NCBI RefSeq assembly: GCF_025028335.1
Contig: NZ_JAFEUW010000001.1
Coordinates: forward strand, 806,001 to 870,000
DNA: 64,000 nt
DNA from: Brachybacterium sillae
GTDB lineage: Bacteria; Actinomycetota; Actinomycetes; Actinomycetales; Dermabacteraceae
Direction: 5' to 3'
Made by a program: the position numbers and the translations under genes. Below the pieces are notes generated by a model, which saw nothing but the letters and a program-made list of their open reading frames with translations, was not told the origin of the DNA and did no database searches. Positions 47,685 through 56,831 of this stretch are shown piece after piece (within the stretch, counting starts at the first letter, position 1; each line of letters opens with the position of its first letter).

Positions 47685-48421
47685 CGCCCCAGGGCGCTCT
47701 TGCGGGCGGTCGGTTTCGCGGCGTCCGGCGCCCGCAGGTACAACGGTTCGGTGGAGGTGAGGTCCTCGCCCTGCGTGGCCCACAGGTCCGCCACCCGCAG
47801 CAGATGCCCGGCGTCGACGACGGTCGGCGCATCGGTGGCGGGCAGCAGCTCCGGATACAGGGCGGTGCCCGACCCCACGAGGTGATCGGCGGCGCGCAGC
47901 TGCTCGGCGATCTCCGCGGGAGCGTCGACCGACGGTCCCGCGGTGCGCTCGAGGCGACCGCCGCACAGCGCATAGCGGGCGTGGTACACCTCGCGGCGGC
48001 GGGCATCCAGGGCCACCGCAGCGGTCGTCCCCGGGCGCACCGAACCCTCGGCCGCATCGATCCCGGCAGCCATGTCGGTCGCGCCGTCCGTGCCCCCGAC
48101 CAGCACCTCGTGGGCGAGGGCATCGAGGGACACCACCCCGTACAGGGGGAGGCCGAGCACCGCGGCGATGGAGCGGGCGGTCACCAGACCCACCCGCAGG
48201 CCGGTGAAGGGGCCGGGGCCGCGTCCGACGACGACGGCGGTGAGGTCGGCACGGCGGGCGCCGGCTTCGGCGAGCACCTGGTCGATGAGGCCCATGAGCA
48301 CCTCATCGTGGTGGCGGGCCCGCTCATCGGTGCGCGCGGCCACCACCCGCACCCCGCGGCCGAGCTCCCCCTCGGCGAGCGCGACGCTCACCGCCCCCGA
48401 GGTGTCGATCCCCAGCAGCAT
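47681..48421 (-). CDS. tsaB: tRNA threonylcarbamoyladenosine complex dimerisation subunit TsaB
   Basis: Protein of 246 aa. LLGIDTSGAVSVALAEG opens the ASKHA fold, and VVGRGPGPFTGLRVGLVTA is the signature of TsaB. With TsaD, TsaE and TsaC it makes t6A at position 37 of ANN-reading tRNAs. It shares one base with tsaE upstream (TGATG) and four with rimI downstream. tsaD is not in this window. Confidence 0.95.
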   Translation of the reverse strand: MLLGIDTSGAVSVALAEGELGRGVRVVAARTDERARHHDEVLMGLIDQVLAEAGARRADLTAVVVGRGPGPFTGLRVGLVTARSIAAVLGLPLYGVVSLDALAHEVLVGGTDGATDMAAGIDAAEGSVRPGTTAAVALDARRREVYHARYALCGGRLERTAGPSVDAPAEIAEQLRAADHLVGSGTALYPELLPATDAPTVVDAGHLLRVADLWATQGEDLTSTEPLYLRAPDAAKPTARKSALGR

Positions 48422-49014
48422 CAGTCCTCCTCCTGTGACGGGGCGGGCTCCACGGCGCCGGTCAGCGCGCGGCGCAGGGCCTCCCGCTCGGCGCCGTCCC
48501 AGCGGGGGCCGACGGCGGTGACGCGCAGGTGTCGCTGCTCGTCCCCGGCCCGGGACAGGTCCACCTCAGCATCCTCGGCATCGGTGCCTTCGGGGGCGGC
48601 CCCGGCGTGCTCCTCAGCCCGGTGCAGCTCCACCAGCAGGTGGGAGTCGGTCAGGTGCTCCACCCGGTCGCGGCCCCATTCCACGACGGTCACGGCCTCG
48701 TCCATGTCGGCCTCCAGGTCGAGGTCCTCAATGTCGAAGCCCCCGGCCAGGCGATACGCGTCGACGTGCACCAGCGCCAGCTCACCCGTCACCGGCGGAT
48801 GCACCCGGGCGATCACGAAGGTCGGGGAGGCGACGGGGCCGCGCACCCCGAGCCCGTCCCCGAGGCCCTGCGTGAACGTGGTCTTGCCGGCGCCGAGGGG
48901 GCCGTCGAGCACCAGGAGGTCCCCGGCGCGCAGCTGCCCGGCGAGGGCGCGGGCGACGGCACGGGTGTCCTCGGCGCCGCGGGTGGGCACCGTGATCGGG
49001 GAGTCGACGCTCAC
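48421..49014 (-). CDS. tsaE: tRNA threonylcarbamoyladenosine ATPase TsaE
   Basis: Protein of 197 aa. The P-loop GPLGAGKTTFTQG lies at 38-50, followed by GVRGPVASPTFVIARVHP, LVHVDAYRLAGGFDIEDL and VVEWGRDR, all TsaE features. It regenerates the TsaBD complex by ATP hydrolysis in t6A synthesis. About 60 C-terminal residues, acidic then basic, exceed the usual length and are often seen in actinobacteria. The start overlaps the alr stop (ATGA-type). Confidence 0.95.
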   Translation of the reverse strand: MSVDSPITVPTRGAEDTRAVARALAGQLRAGDLLVLDGPLGAGKTTFTQGLGDGLGVRGPVASPTFVIARVHPPVTGELALVHVDAYRLAGGFDIEDLDLEADMDEAVTVVEWGRDRVEHLTDSHLLVELHRAEEHAGAAPEGTDAEDAEVDLSRAGDEQRHLRVTAVGPRWDGAEREALRRALTGAVEPAPSQEED

Positions 49015-50204
49015 GCGCCCTCCCCGCGCAGCTCGCGGCCCACCCGGACACTGACCGAGGTGAGGACCTCGTAGGGGATGGTGCCGGCGGCCTCGGCCCA
49101 GTCGGCGGCGGTCGGCACCCGCTGCCCGTCCCCGAGCACCGCGTCGGCGGCCTCCCCGAAGACGATCACGCGGTCACCGACCCGGGCGGTCGACTCCGGC
49201 CCCAGGTCCACCACAATCTGGTCCATGCTGATGCGGCCGATCTGCGGCACCAGGTCATCCCCGGTCCGGGTGCGCACCACCAGGCGGCCGCGCCCGGAGG
49301 CCGCGCGATGCAGGCCGTCCGCGTACCCGATCGGGACCAGGCCCAGGCGGGTGGGCACCGTGGTGGTGGCGGTGTGCCCGTAGCCGACAGGGGTCCCGGC
49401 GGGCACCTCCTTGACCTGGGCGATGCTGCTGGTGAGCGTGAGCGCGGGCCGCAGGCGAGCACCGTCCGGCAGGGGCAGCGGCGGGTACCCGTACAGGCCG
49501 ATGCCGGCGCGGACGATGTCGCGGTGCAGATCGGGCCGGGCGATCAGGGCGGCGGTGTTCGCCAGATGCTGCAGGGGCACGGGGCCGACCTCATGGGTCA
49601 CCGCCTCGACGGTGGCATCGAAGGCCTCCACCTGCCGGTCGAGGAACGGATCGGTGGGGTCGTCGGCGGTCGACAGGTGGGTCCAGATGCCGACGAGGTT
49701 CACATGGTCATCGTCGCGGGCGGCGGCGGCGAGTGCCCGTGCCGCGGCCGGAAGGGCCCCGCCGCGTCCCATCCCGGTATCGACCTTCAGGTGGATGCGG
49801 GCACGACGCTCCGCGGTGCGGGCGGCGTCCGCGACGACGCGCAGTGCCTCCGGGGAGCCGACGGACACGTCGATGCCGGCGCCGACCACGTCGACCATCA
49901 GCTCTCCGACGGCGGTGGGGTCGTACAGCCAGGTGAGGATCGGGACGTCGAGGCCGGCGCGCACCAGCGCCAGAGCGGAGGCGGGATGGGCGGCGCCCAG
50001 CCAGGTCGCTCCGCCGTCGAGGGCGGCCTGGGCGGCGGTGAGCATGCCGTGGCCGTACCCGTCGGCCTTCACCACCGCCATCAGGGCGGTCTGCTCATGC
50101 AGGAGGCCGCCGAGGACACGGGCGTTGTGAGTGATCGCGCCCCGGTCGATTACGGCGCGGTTCGGGCCCTGGCGCAGGTCCTCCGCCGGAATGGCGACGC
50201 TCAT
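49011..50204 (-). CDS. alr: Alanine racemase
   Basis: Protein of 397 aa. The PLP lysine is Lys46 in AVVKADGYGHG. VDTGMGRGG, GIWTHLSTAD and the catalytic-Tyr region PIGYADGLHR follow, then the C-terminal beta domain with ISMDQIVVDL and GDRVIVFG. It supplies D-alanine for peptidoglycan. It overlaps nnr upstream and tsaE downstream by four bases each. Confidence 0.96.
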   Translation of the reverse strand: MSVAIPAEDLRQGPNRAVIDRGAITHNARVLGGLLHEQTALMAVVKADGYGHGMLTAAQAALDGGATWLGAAHPASALALVRAGLDVPILTWLYDPTAVGELMVDVVGAGIDVSVGSPEALRVVADAARTAERRARIHLKVDTGMGRGGALPAAARALAAAARDDDHVNLVGIWTHLSTADDPTDPFLDRQVEAFDATVEAVTHEVGPVPLQHLANTAALIARPDLHRDIVRAGIGLYGYPPLPLPDGARLRPALTLTSSIAQVKEVPAGTPVGYGHTATTTVPTRLGLVPIGYADGLHRAASGRGRLVVRTRTGDDLVPQIGRISMDQIVVDLGPESTARVGDRVIVFGEAADAVLGDGQRVPTAADWAEAAGTIPYEVLTSVSVRVGRELRGEGA

Positions 50205-51742
50205 GCTCCTCCTTGTGCGGATCCGTGGTCGGATCCGGGCTGTGGTCCTGGCCCTCCCCAGCGGCGTATCCGGTCGGCGGCGGGCGCAGGGGTGAGGATA
50301 GCCGCGAGGACCTCCCCGAGGTGTGCGGGCACGTCGAGGGCGGTGATCGGCAGCAGCCCGTCGCGGGAGGCGCGGCGGGCGGCGCGTCCGTGCAGCAGCG
50401 CCGCCACGGCTGCGGCCTCCGGGCCGGGCAGGCCGTGGGCGAGGAGCGCGCCGAGGATCCCGGCGAGCACATCCCCGGCGCCGGCGACGGCGAGCTGCGC
50501 AGTGGCGTCGTCCTGGGAGAACAGCTCCTCGGGGGCATCCCCGGGGGCGATGACGGTGACGGCTCCCTTCAGCAGCACCGTCGCCCCGGTGGCGCGGGCG
50601 AGGGCGGTGGAGAGAGCTGCGGGACGCGCGGTGACGGACTGCGGCAGGCCCAACCGGTGGGCCAGTCGCACGGCCTCTCCGTGATGGGGGGTGAGGACGG
50701 TGTCCGGGCCGAAGTGCTGCTCGCGCAGGATCGCGTCCAGGCCCCCGGCGTCGACGACACCGGGCAGGCCCTCACGCAGCTCCTGGAGGGCGGCGGCGGC
50801 GCGCGGATCATCCCCGGGCAGGCCGGGGCCGACGACGAGGGCGTCGTGGCGGCCGTCCTCTCCCACGACCTCCGGGCGGCGCTGCAGCACCAGGTCGAGC
50901 ACCCGCACGGGGCCGCGGTAGCGGATCATCCCCAGACCCGTGCGGGAGGCGGCCTCGCTGACCAGCACCGCCGCACCCGGGTAGCGGATGGATCCGGCGG
51001 CCACGGTGAGGACCCCGCGGGAGTACTTGTGGTCGCTGCGCCGGGCGCGCGGCCACAGGTCCCGCACGTCCGGATCCTCCAGGCGGCGCACGGCGGGCTG
51101 CGCGGGCAGGTGCGGGCCGAGGCCGATGTCGACGGGGATCACGCGACCGCAGGATTCCGTGGCCGGGGGCAGCAGCAGGCCGGACTTCACGGCACCGAAA
51201 GTGATGGTGGCGTCCGCCGTGAGGGCACCCTCGTCGACCGCGCCGGTGGTGGCGTCCACCCCGGTGGGGACGTCGACGGCGAGCACCAGGGCGTGGGGAT
51301 CGAGGGCGGCGCGGGCGCGAGCCAGCAGGTCCCGCAGGTCGTCGGAGAGGTCGGGGCGGGCACCGGTCCCGAGCACACCGTCGAGCAGCAGGTCGGCGGT
51401 GGGCAGGTCTCCGGCGGTCGCCTCCGAGTCCACCACCCGCCCTCCGGCCTCCCGCAGGGCCTGGACGGGGCCGTCCTGCAGGGAGCCGAGGGCGGCGACG
51501 GCGGTGACGTGGGCGCCCTGGCGCGCGAGGTCCGCGCCCGCCAGCAGGGCATCACCACCGTTGGATCCGGGTCCGGCGAGCACCAGCACCCGCGCCTGCG
51601 GCAGCGGGAGGCGGCGTTCGCGCAGGGCGTCGGCGGCGTGGTCGGCGAGGGCCGTGGCGGCGCGCTGCATGAGGGGTTCCCCCGCCTGCAGCAGCGGCTG
51701 TTCGGCCGCGCGCACGGCGGCGCCGGTATGGGCGCGGATCAT
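50201..51742 (-). CDS. nnr: Bifunctional NAD(P)H-hydrate epimerase/dehydratase
   Basis: Protein of 513 aa. The N-terminal YjeF epimerase domain (about 1-215) has VLVLAGPGSNGGDALLAGADLA and LAVDVPTGVDATTG. The C-terminal dehydratase (about 225-500) has HKYSRGVLTVAAGS, ALVVGPGLPGD, VLTPHHGEAVRLA and VAGAGDVLAGILGALLA. Together they repair hydrated NAD(P)H. A long Gly/Pro tail ends the protein. It is coupled to acpS and alr by 4-base overlaps. Confidence 0.95.
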   Translation of the reverse strand: MIRAHTGAAVRAAEQPLLQAGEPLMQRAATALADHAADALRERRLPLPQARVLVLAGPGSNGGDALLAGADLARQGAHVTAVAALGSLQDGPVQALREAGGRVVDSEATAGDLPTADLLLDGVLGTGARPDLSDDLRDLLARARAALDPHALVLAVDVPTGVDATTGAVDEGALTADATITFGAVKSGLLLPPATESCGRVIPVDIGLGPHLPAQPAVRRLEDPDVRDLWPRARRSDHKYSRGVLTVAAGSIRYPGAAVLVSEAASRTGLGMIRYRGPVRVLDLVLQRRPEVVGEDGRHDALVVGPGLPGDDPRAAAALQELREGLPGVVDAGGLDAILREQHFGPDTVLTPHHGEAVRLAHRLGLPQSVTARPAALSTALARATGATVLLKGAVTVIAPGDAPEELFSQDDATAQLAVAGAGDVLAGILGALLAHGLPGPEAAAVAALLHGRAARRASRDGLLPITALDVPAHLGEVLAAILTPAPAADRIRRWGGPGPQPGSDHGSAQGGA

Positions 51743-52245
51743 GGGTGTCCTCCTCGGTCGACCGGCCGGGGCGAGGTGCCGGTGCGCTCGGCGACGACGA
51801 TCGCGGTGGCGATCGGGCCGTCATGCGAGAGCGACAGGTGCAGGTGGGTGACGCCGAGCTTCTCGGCGCAGGTCCGGGTGGCACCGGTCAGCACCAGGTA
51901 GGGGCGGCGGGCGGGGGTGCGCTGCACGGTGACGTCCTGCCAGGAGAAGTCCCCGGGCCGCCCGAGGGCCTTGCCCACCGCTTCCTTCGCGGCGACCCGC
52001 GCGGCCCGGGAGGCCGGGGACAGTGCCCGCTCGGGCGGTGTCAGGAGGCGGTCGCGCAGGGCGGGGACCCGACGCAGACGGGCCTCCAGCGCGGCGATCT
52101 CCACCACGTCGATCCCGACCCCGATGATGGCGGGACCGGCGAACCCGGGCCCGCCGATGCCCGGGGTGTCGTCGGGCGGCGGGAAGGCGAGGCCGCCCCC
52201 GGCGCTCGGGCCGGCGCCGGGGGTGGGGTCGGCGGGCTCACTCAT
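51739..52245 (-). CDS. acpS: Holo-[acyl-carrier-protein] synthase
   Basis: Protein of 168 aa. A Pro/Gly-rich head of about 38 residues precedes the AcpS fold: IIGVGIDVVEIAALEARL (metal-binding Asp), AAKEAVGKALG (Glu, Lys) and HLHLSLSHDGPIATAIVVAE. It transfers phosphopantetheine from CoA to acyl carrier protein, linking it to coaA nearby. The head is longer than usual; the ATG used has no closer rival with a good ribosome site. Confidence 0.92.
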   Translation of the reverse strand: MSEPADPTPGAGPSAGGGLAFPPPDDTPGIGGPGFAGPAIIGVGIDVVEIAALEARLRRVPALRDRLLTPPERALSPASRAARVAAKEAVGKALGRPGDFSWQDVTVQRTPARRPYLVLTGATRTCAEKLGVTHLHLSLSHDGPIATAIVVAERTGTSPRPVDRGGHP

Positions 52246-52301
52246 GCGGGCCAGTATCCCGCAGTCGGTGGGCCCGCCGACCCGAGGTCACGCGAGGGAC
52301 G

Positions 52302-54170
52302 TCACTCGACGGTGACGGACTTGGCGAGGTTGCGCGGCTGGTCGACGTCCAGGCCCTTGGCGGTCGCCAGTTCGCAGGAGAAGATCTGCAGCGGGATGAT
52401 CGTCAGCAGCGGGGCGAACAGCGTGCGGGTCTGGGGCACGCGGATCACCTCATCGGCGTACGGCAGCACCGCGTCGTCGCCGTCCTCCGCGATCACCAGG
52501 GTCTTCGCACCGCGGGCGCGGACCTCCTGGATGTTGGAGACGACCTTCGCGTGCAGCGAGTCGCGGCCGCGCGGGGACGGCACGATGACGAACACCGGCT
52601 GCCCCTCCTCCACCAGGGCGATCGGCCCGTGCTTGAGCTCGCCGGCGGCGAAGCCCTCCGCATGGATGTACGCGATCTCCTTCAGCTTCAGTGCGCCCTC
52701 CATCGCCGTCGGGTAGCCGACGTGGCGACCGAGGAACAGCACGCTGGTGGCGTCCTTCATCTCCCGGGCCAGCTGCTCGACCTGCTCGGAGCCGTCCAGC
52801 ACGGTCTGGATGTGCTGCGGGATCTGCTCGAGGTCCTCCAGCAGTGCGGCGATCTCGTCGGGGAACAGGTTGCCTCGCACCTGCGCCAGGTAGAGGCCCA
52901 GCAGGTAGCAGGCGGCGATCTGCCCCAGGTACGCCTTGGTGGAGGCCACCGCGATCTCCGGGCCCACATGCAGGTACAGGGCGGCGTCGGACTCCCGCGG
53001 GATGGTGGAGCCGCGGGTGTTGCACAGCGCGACGACCTTCGCCCCCTGCTCCTTGGCGTGGCGCACCGCCATCAGGGTGTCCATGGTCTCGCCGGACTGG
53101 GAAATCGCCACGACGAGGGTCTTCTCGGAGATCACCGGGTCGCGGTAGCGGAACTCGTGGGCCAGCTCCACCTCGGTGGGGATGCGGCACCAGTGCTCGA
53201 TGGCGTACTTCGCGACATTGCCGGCGTTCGCCGCGGTGCCACAGGCCACCACCACGATCTTGTCGACACTGCGCAGCAGGGACTCGTCGATCTCGCCCTC
53301 GTCGAGCACCAACCGGCCGCCCTCGAGACGACCGAGCAGGGTGTCGGCCACGGCGGAGGACTGCTCGTGGATCTCCTTGGCCATGAAGGAGGCGTAGCCG
53401 CCCTTCTGCGCGGAGGCGGCGTCCCACTCGATGGTGTACCGCTTCGGCTCGGTGACCTCGGTGCCGTCGGCCTCGATCACGCGCACGCCCTCGGCGGTGA
53501 CGGCGACGATCTGGTCCTGGTCGATCTCCAGGGCCTCCTTCGTCTCGTCGACGAAGGCGGCGACGTCGGAGCCGAGGAAGTTCTCCCCCTGGCCCAGGCC
53601 CACCACCAGCGGGCTGTTCCGGCGGGCGGCGACGACGGTGCCGGGGGCGTCGATGTGCACCGCCAGCAGGGTGAAGGCGCCCTCGAGGTGGCCGACGGCG
53701 CGGCGCATCGCCTCGGTGAGGTCGCCGGTCTGCTCCATCTCGCGTGCGACGAGATGCGCGGCGGCCTCGGTGTCGGTCTCGGAACGGAAGGTGTACCCCT
53801 GCTCCTCGAGCTCGGCGCGCAGGGACGCGAAGTTCTCGATGATGCCGTTGTGCACCAGGGCCAGCTCGTCGCGGCGGCCGCCCAGATGCGGGTGGGCGTT
53901 GCCGTCGATGGGCCCGCCATGGGTGGCCCAGCGGGTGTGGCCGATCGCCACGGGGCTCGAGGTGGCGGTGTCCTCCCCGAGGGCGTCCCGGAGGTTCTGC
54001 AGCTTGCCGGCGCGCTTGGTCACCTGCACCTGCTCGCCGTCGATCACGGCGACACCCGCGGAGTCATAGCCGCGGTACTCGAGGCGGGCGAGGCCCTGGA
54101 GGGCGACGTCCACGGGACGGGAGGACGGGGAGCTGGGGGCGGGGCCTGCATAGCCGACGATTCCACACAT
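52302..54170 (-). CDS. glmS: Glutamine-fructose-6-phosphate aminotransferase
   Basis: Protein of 622 aa. ATG 54170 puts the nucleophilic Cys at position 2 (MCGIVGYAG), as the N-terminal glutaminase requires, so the longer frame from 54206 is rejected. The glutaminase domain shows GHTRWATHGG and HNGIIENF. Two SIS domains follow with ACGTAANAG, ISQSGETMDT and GRHVGYPTAMEGALKLKEIAYIH, split around 505. It forms glucosamine-6-phosphate, the substrate of glmM, for peptidoglycan precursors. Confidence 0.97.
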   Translation of the reverse strand: MCGIVGYAGPAPSSPSSRPVDVALQGLARLEYRGYDSAGVAVIDGEQVQVTKRAGKLQNLRDALGEDTATSSPVAIGHTRWATHGGPIDGNAHPHLGGRRDELALVHNGIIENFASLRAELEEQGYTFRSETDTEAAAHLVAREMEQTGDLTEAMRRAVGHLEGAFTLLAVHIDAPGTVVAARRNSPLVVGLGQGENFLGSDVAAFVDETKEALEIDQDQIVAVTAEGVRVIEADGTEVTEPKRYTIEWDAASAQKGGYASFMAKEIHEQSSAVADTLLGRLEGGRLVLDEGEIDESLLRSVDKIVVVACGTAANAGNVAKYAIEHWCRIPTEVELAHEFRYRDPVISEKTLVVAISQSGETMDTLMAVRHAKEQGAKVVALCNTRGSTIPRESDAALYLHVGPEIAVASTKAYLGQIAACYLLGLYLAQVRGNLFPDEIAALLEDLEQIPQHIQTVLDGSEQVEQLAREMKDATSVLFLGRHVGYPTAMEGALKLKEIAYIHAEGFAAGELKHGPIALVEEGQPVFVIVPSPRGRDSLHAKVVSNIQEVRARGAKTLVIAEDGDDAVLPYADEVIRVPQTRTLFAPLLTIIPLQIFSCELATAKGLDVDQPRNLAKSVTVE

Positions 54171-54385
54171 GCCGCTCACGGTACCGACCGCGGGCCCGTG
54201 CGCCACCGATCTCGCGCAGATGCCGGGCGAGGTGCGTCACGTTCCCGCGCTGTCGCGCCTGGTCATGGCAAGCGGTTGAGCGGTTCACGCAGAAACGATC
54301 ATCCAGGCGCGCGCGTTCCTGACGTGTCGGGGCCGGTTCCGCATCCCGCGGAGCCACGCCCGGCGCTCTGGGAGAATGGACGACC

Positions 54386-55345
54386 ATGAGAGGCCCCACC
54401 GCGTACTCGTCGGCCACCACCCCGTTCGACGAGATCCCCCGCGAGGACTGGGCGCGGCTGTCGACGCAGACCCCGCTGCCGCTGTCCGAAGAGGACGTGC
54501 AGCGCCTGCAGGGGCTCGGGGACCGCGTGGACCTCGCGGAGGTCGACGCCGTGTACCGGCCGATCTCCCGGCTGCTGTGGCTCCAGGTCGATGCCGCCCA
54601 GCGGTTGCGCCGGGCCCGCAGCGAGTTCCTCGGCGAGCGCCTGCGCCGCACCCCGTACGTGATCGGCGTGGCCGGGTCGGTGGCGGTGGGGAAATCGACC
54701 ACGGCGCGTCTGCTGCGGGAGCTGATGGCGCGCTGGCCGGAGACCCCGAGGGTGCAGCTGGTGACCACCGACGGGTTCCTCTACCCCAATGCGGAGCTGG
54801 AACGTCGAGGCATCATGCACCGCAAGGGCTTCCCGGAGAGCTATGACCGTCGCGCCCTGCTGCGGTTCGTGGCGGAGGTGAAATCCGGCCGCGACGTGGT
54901 GGAGGCACCGGTGTACTCGCACCTGGTGTACGACATCGTCGAGGACGACCGGGTGCGGGTGGAGCGCCCCGACGTGCTGATCCTGGAGGGACTGAACGTG
55001 CTCCAGCCGGCGCGGCCGCGACGCGACGGTCTGCTGGGCCTCGCGGTGTCGGACTACTTCGACTTCTCGGTGTACGTCGACGCCCGGGTGGAGGATGTGC
55101 AGCGCTGGTACGTGGAGCGGTTCCTCACGCTGCGGCGCACCGCCTTCACCGATCCGCAGAGCTACTTCCGCCGCTATGCGGAGCTGTCCGACGAGGAGGC
55201 CCGCGACACCGCACTGCAGATCTGGCACAGCATCAATGGCCCGAACCTCGCCCAGAACGTGCTGCCCACCCGCGGCCGAGCGGACCTGGTGCTGCGCAAG
55301 GGCGCGGACCACCAGGTCCACTCGGTGCTTCTGCGGCGGGTCTGA
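54386..55345 (+). CDS. coaA: Type I pantothenate kinase
   Basis: Protein of 319 aa. The P-loop GSVAVGKST lies at 97-105, with [25 protein letters not shown] and YSHLVYDIV, the usual CoaA set. It phosphorylates pantothenate, the regulated first step of CoA synthesis, normally inhibited by CoA. It stands alone on the plus strand between divergent glmS and convergent glmM. Confidence 0.96.
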   Translation: MRGPTAYSSATTPFDEIPREDWARLSTQTPLPLSEEDVQRLQGLGDRVDLAEVDAVYRPISRLLWLQVDAAQRLRRARSEFLGERLRRTPYVIGVAGSVAVGKSTTARLLRELMARWPETPRVQLVTTDGFLYPNAELERRGIMHRKGFPESYDRRALLRFVAEVKSGRDVVEAPVYSHLVYDIVEDDRVRVERPDVLILEGLNVLQPARPRRDGLLGLAVSDYFDFSVYVDARVEDVQRWYVERFLTLRRTAFTDPQSYFRRYAELSDEEARDTALQIWHSINGPNLAQNVLPTRGRADLVLRKGADHQVHSVLLRRV

Positions 55346-55378
55346 GCGGCACCGGAGGGCCGGGGACAGAGGCCGGGG

Positions 55379-56731
55379 TCAGAGGGCCAGGCGCTCCCGC
55401 ACCACCCCGGCGAGACGCTCGGCGATCTCGTCGGCGTGCTCCTGCGTGGCGGCCTCGACCATCACGCGCACCAGCGGCTCGGTGCCGGAGGGGCGCAGCA
55501 GCACGCGGCCGTTGTCGCCCAGCTCGGCCTCGGCGGCCCGCACCGCCTCCTGCACACCGTGGTCGATCCCGGCGCGCTGCTTGTCGACACCCTTGACGTT
55601 GATCAGAGACTGCGGCATGCGGGTCATCACCGCGCCGAGCTCCCGCAGGGAGCGACCACTGGTGGCCATGCGCTGCAGCAAATGCAGCGCGGTGAGCTCC
55701 CCGTCACCGGTGGTGGCGTAGCGGGACATCACCACGTGGCCGGACTGCTCCCCGCCGAGCACGTACCCGCCGAGGGTCATCTCCTCCAGCACGTAGCGGT
55801 CGCCGACGGCGGTCTGGGCGAGGTTGATGCCGTGCTCGCGCATGGCGAGCTTCAGCCCCAGGTTGCTCATGACGGTCACCACCAGGGTGTCGTCGGCGAG
55901 TTCCCCGCGCTCGTGCAGGTCCAGCGCCAGGATCGCCATGATCTGGTCGCCGTCGATGACGGTGCCGTCGGCGTCCACGGCGAGGCAGCGGTCGGCGTCA
56001 CCGTCGAAGGCCACACCGGCGTCGGCGCCGTGCTCCCGCACCGCAGCCTGCAGCTTCTCCAGATGGGTGGAGCCGACGCCCTCGTTGATCTGGCCGCCGT
56101 CGCTGCGGTCACCGATCACGTGGACGGTGGCGCCGGCGGCGCGCAGCACGGCCGGGGCGGTGAGGTAGGAGGCGCCGTTGGCGCAGTCCGCCACGACGGT
56201 CAGGCCGGTGAGGTCGGTGGTGAGGGTGGAGCGCAGATGCTCGACGTACTCCTCGACGGCGTTCTCATACGGCCGGATCTCACCGACGTCGGTGCCCTGC
56301 GGGCGGTCCCAGCTCTCCCCCAGACGGGCCTCGATCGCGTCCTCCACCTCGTCGGGCAGCTTCGTGCCGCCGCGGGCGAAGAACTTGATGCCGTTGTCGG
56401 CGTGATGATTGTGCGAGGCGGAGATCATGACGCCGAGATCCGCTCCGGTCTTCTCCACCAGGTGGGCGAGACCGGGGGTCGGCAGCACCCCGGCGTCGAG
56501 CACATCCACCCCGGCGGAGGCCAGGCCTGCGCTCACCGCGGCGACCAGGAACGGGCCGGAGGGCCGGGTGTCGCGGGCGACGATCGCGCGGGGGCGGGTG
56601 GCGGTGTCACGGAAGGCGCCGAAGTCGGCGAGAACGTGGGCCGCGCCCACTGCCAGCTCCACCGCGAGCTCGGCGGTGATGTCGTCGTTGGCGCGTCCGC
56701 GCACGCCGTCGGTGCCGAAGAGTCGGGCCAC
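55379..56731 (-). CDS. glmM: Phosphoglucosamine mutase
   Basis: Protein of 450 aa from GTG 56731 behind GGGAGG. It has LFGTDGVRG at the N-terminus, the phosphoserine loop ISASHN (about 103-108), the metal loop [21 protein letters not shown] and the sugar-phosphate loop [12 protein letters not shown]. It converts glucosamine-6-phosphate to glucosamine-1-phosphate. The residue after SHN is His (SHNHHADNG) where the family pattern has Pro; the catalytic Ser is kept. Confidence 0.96.
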   Translation of the reverse strand: MARLFGTDGVRGRANDDITAELAVELAVGAAHVLADFGAFRDTATRPRAIVARDTRPSGPFLVAAVSAGLASAGVDVLDAGVLPTPGLAHLVEKTGADLGVMISASHNHHADNGIKFFARGGTKLPDEVEDAIEARLGESWDRPQGTDVGEIRPYENAVEEYVEHLRSTLTTDLTGLTVVADCANGASYLTAPAVLRAAGATVHVIGDRSDGGQINEGVGSTHLEKLQAAVREHGADAGVAFDGDADRCLAVDADGTVIDGDQIMAILALDLHERGELADDTLVVTVMSNLGLKLAMREHGINLAQTAVGDRYVLEEMTLGGYVLGGEQSGHVVMSRYATTGDGELTALHLLQRMATSGRSLRELGAVMTRMPQSLINVKGVDKQRAGIDHGVQEAVRAAEAELGDNGRVLLRPSGTEPLVRVMVEAATQEHADEIAERLAGVVRERLAL

Positions 56732-56831
56732 GGGTTGTCCTCCCAGGTCGGGGTCGATGGGTCGAGGGTAGCCCTCGCGGATCACGGCTCCCCGCCGACG
56801 CGCGGCGGCCGCACTCCGTAGTCTGGAGGGT

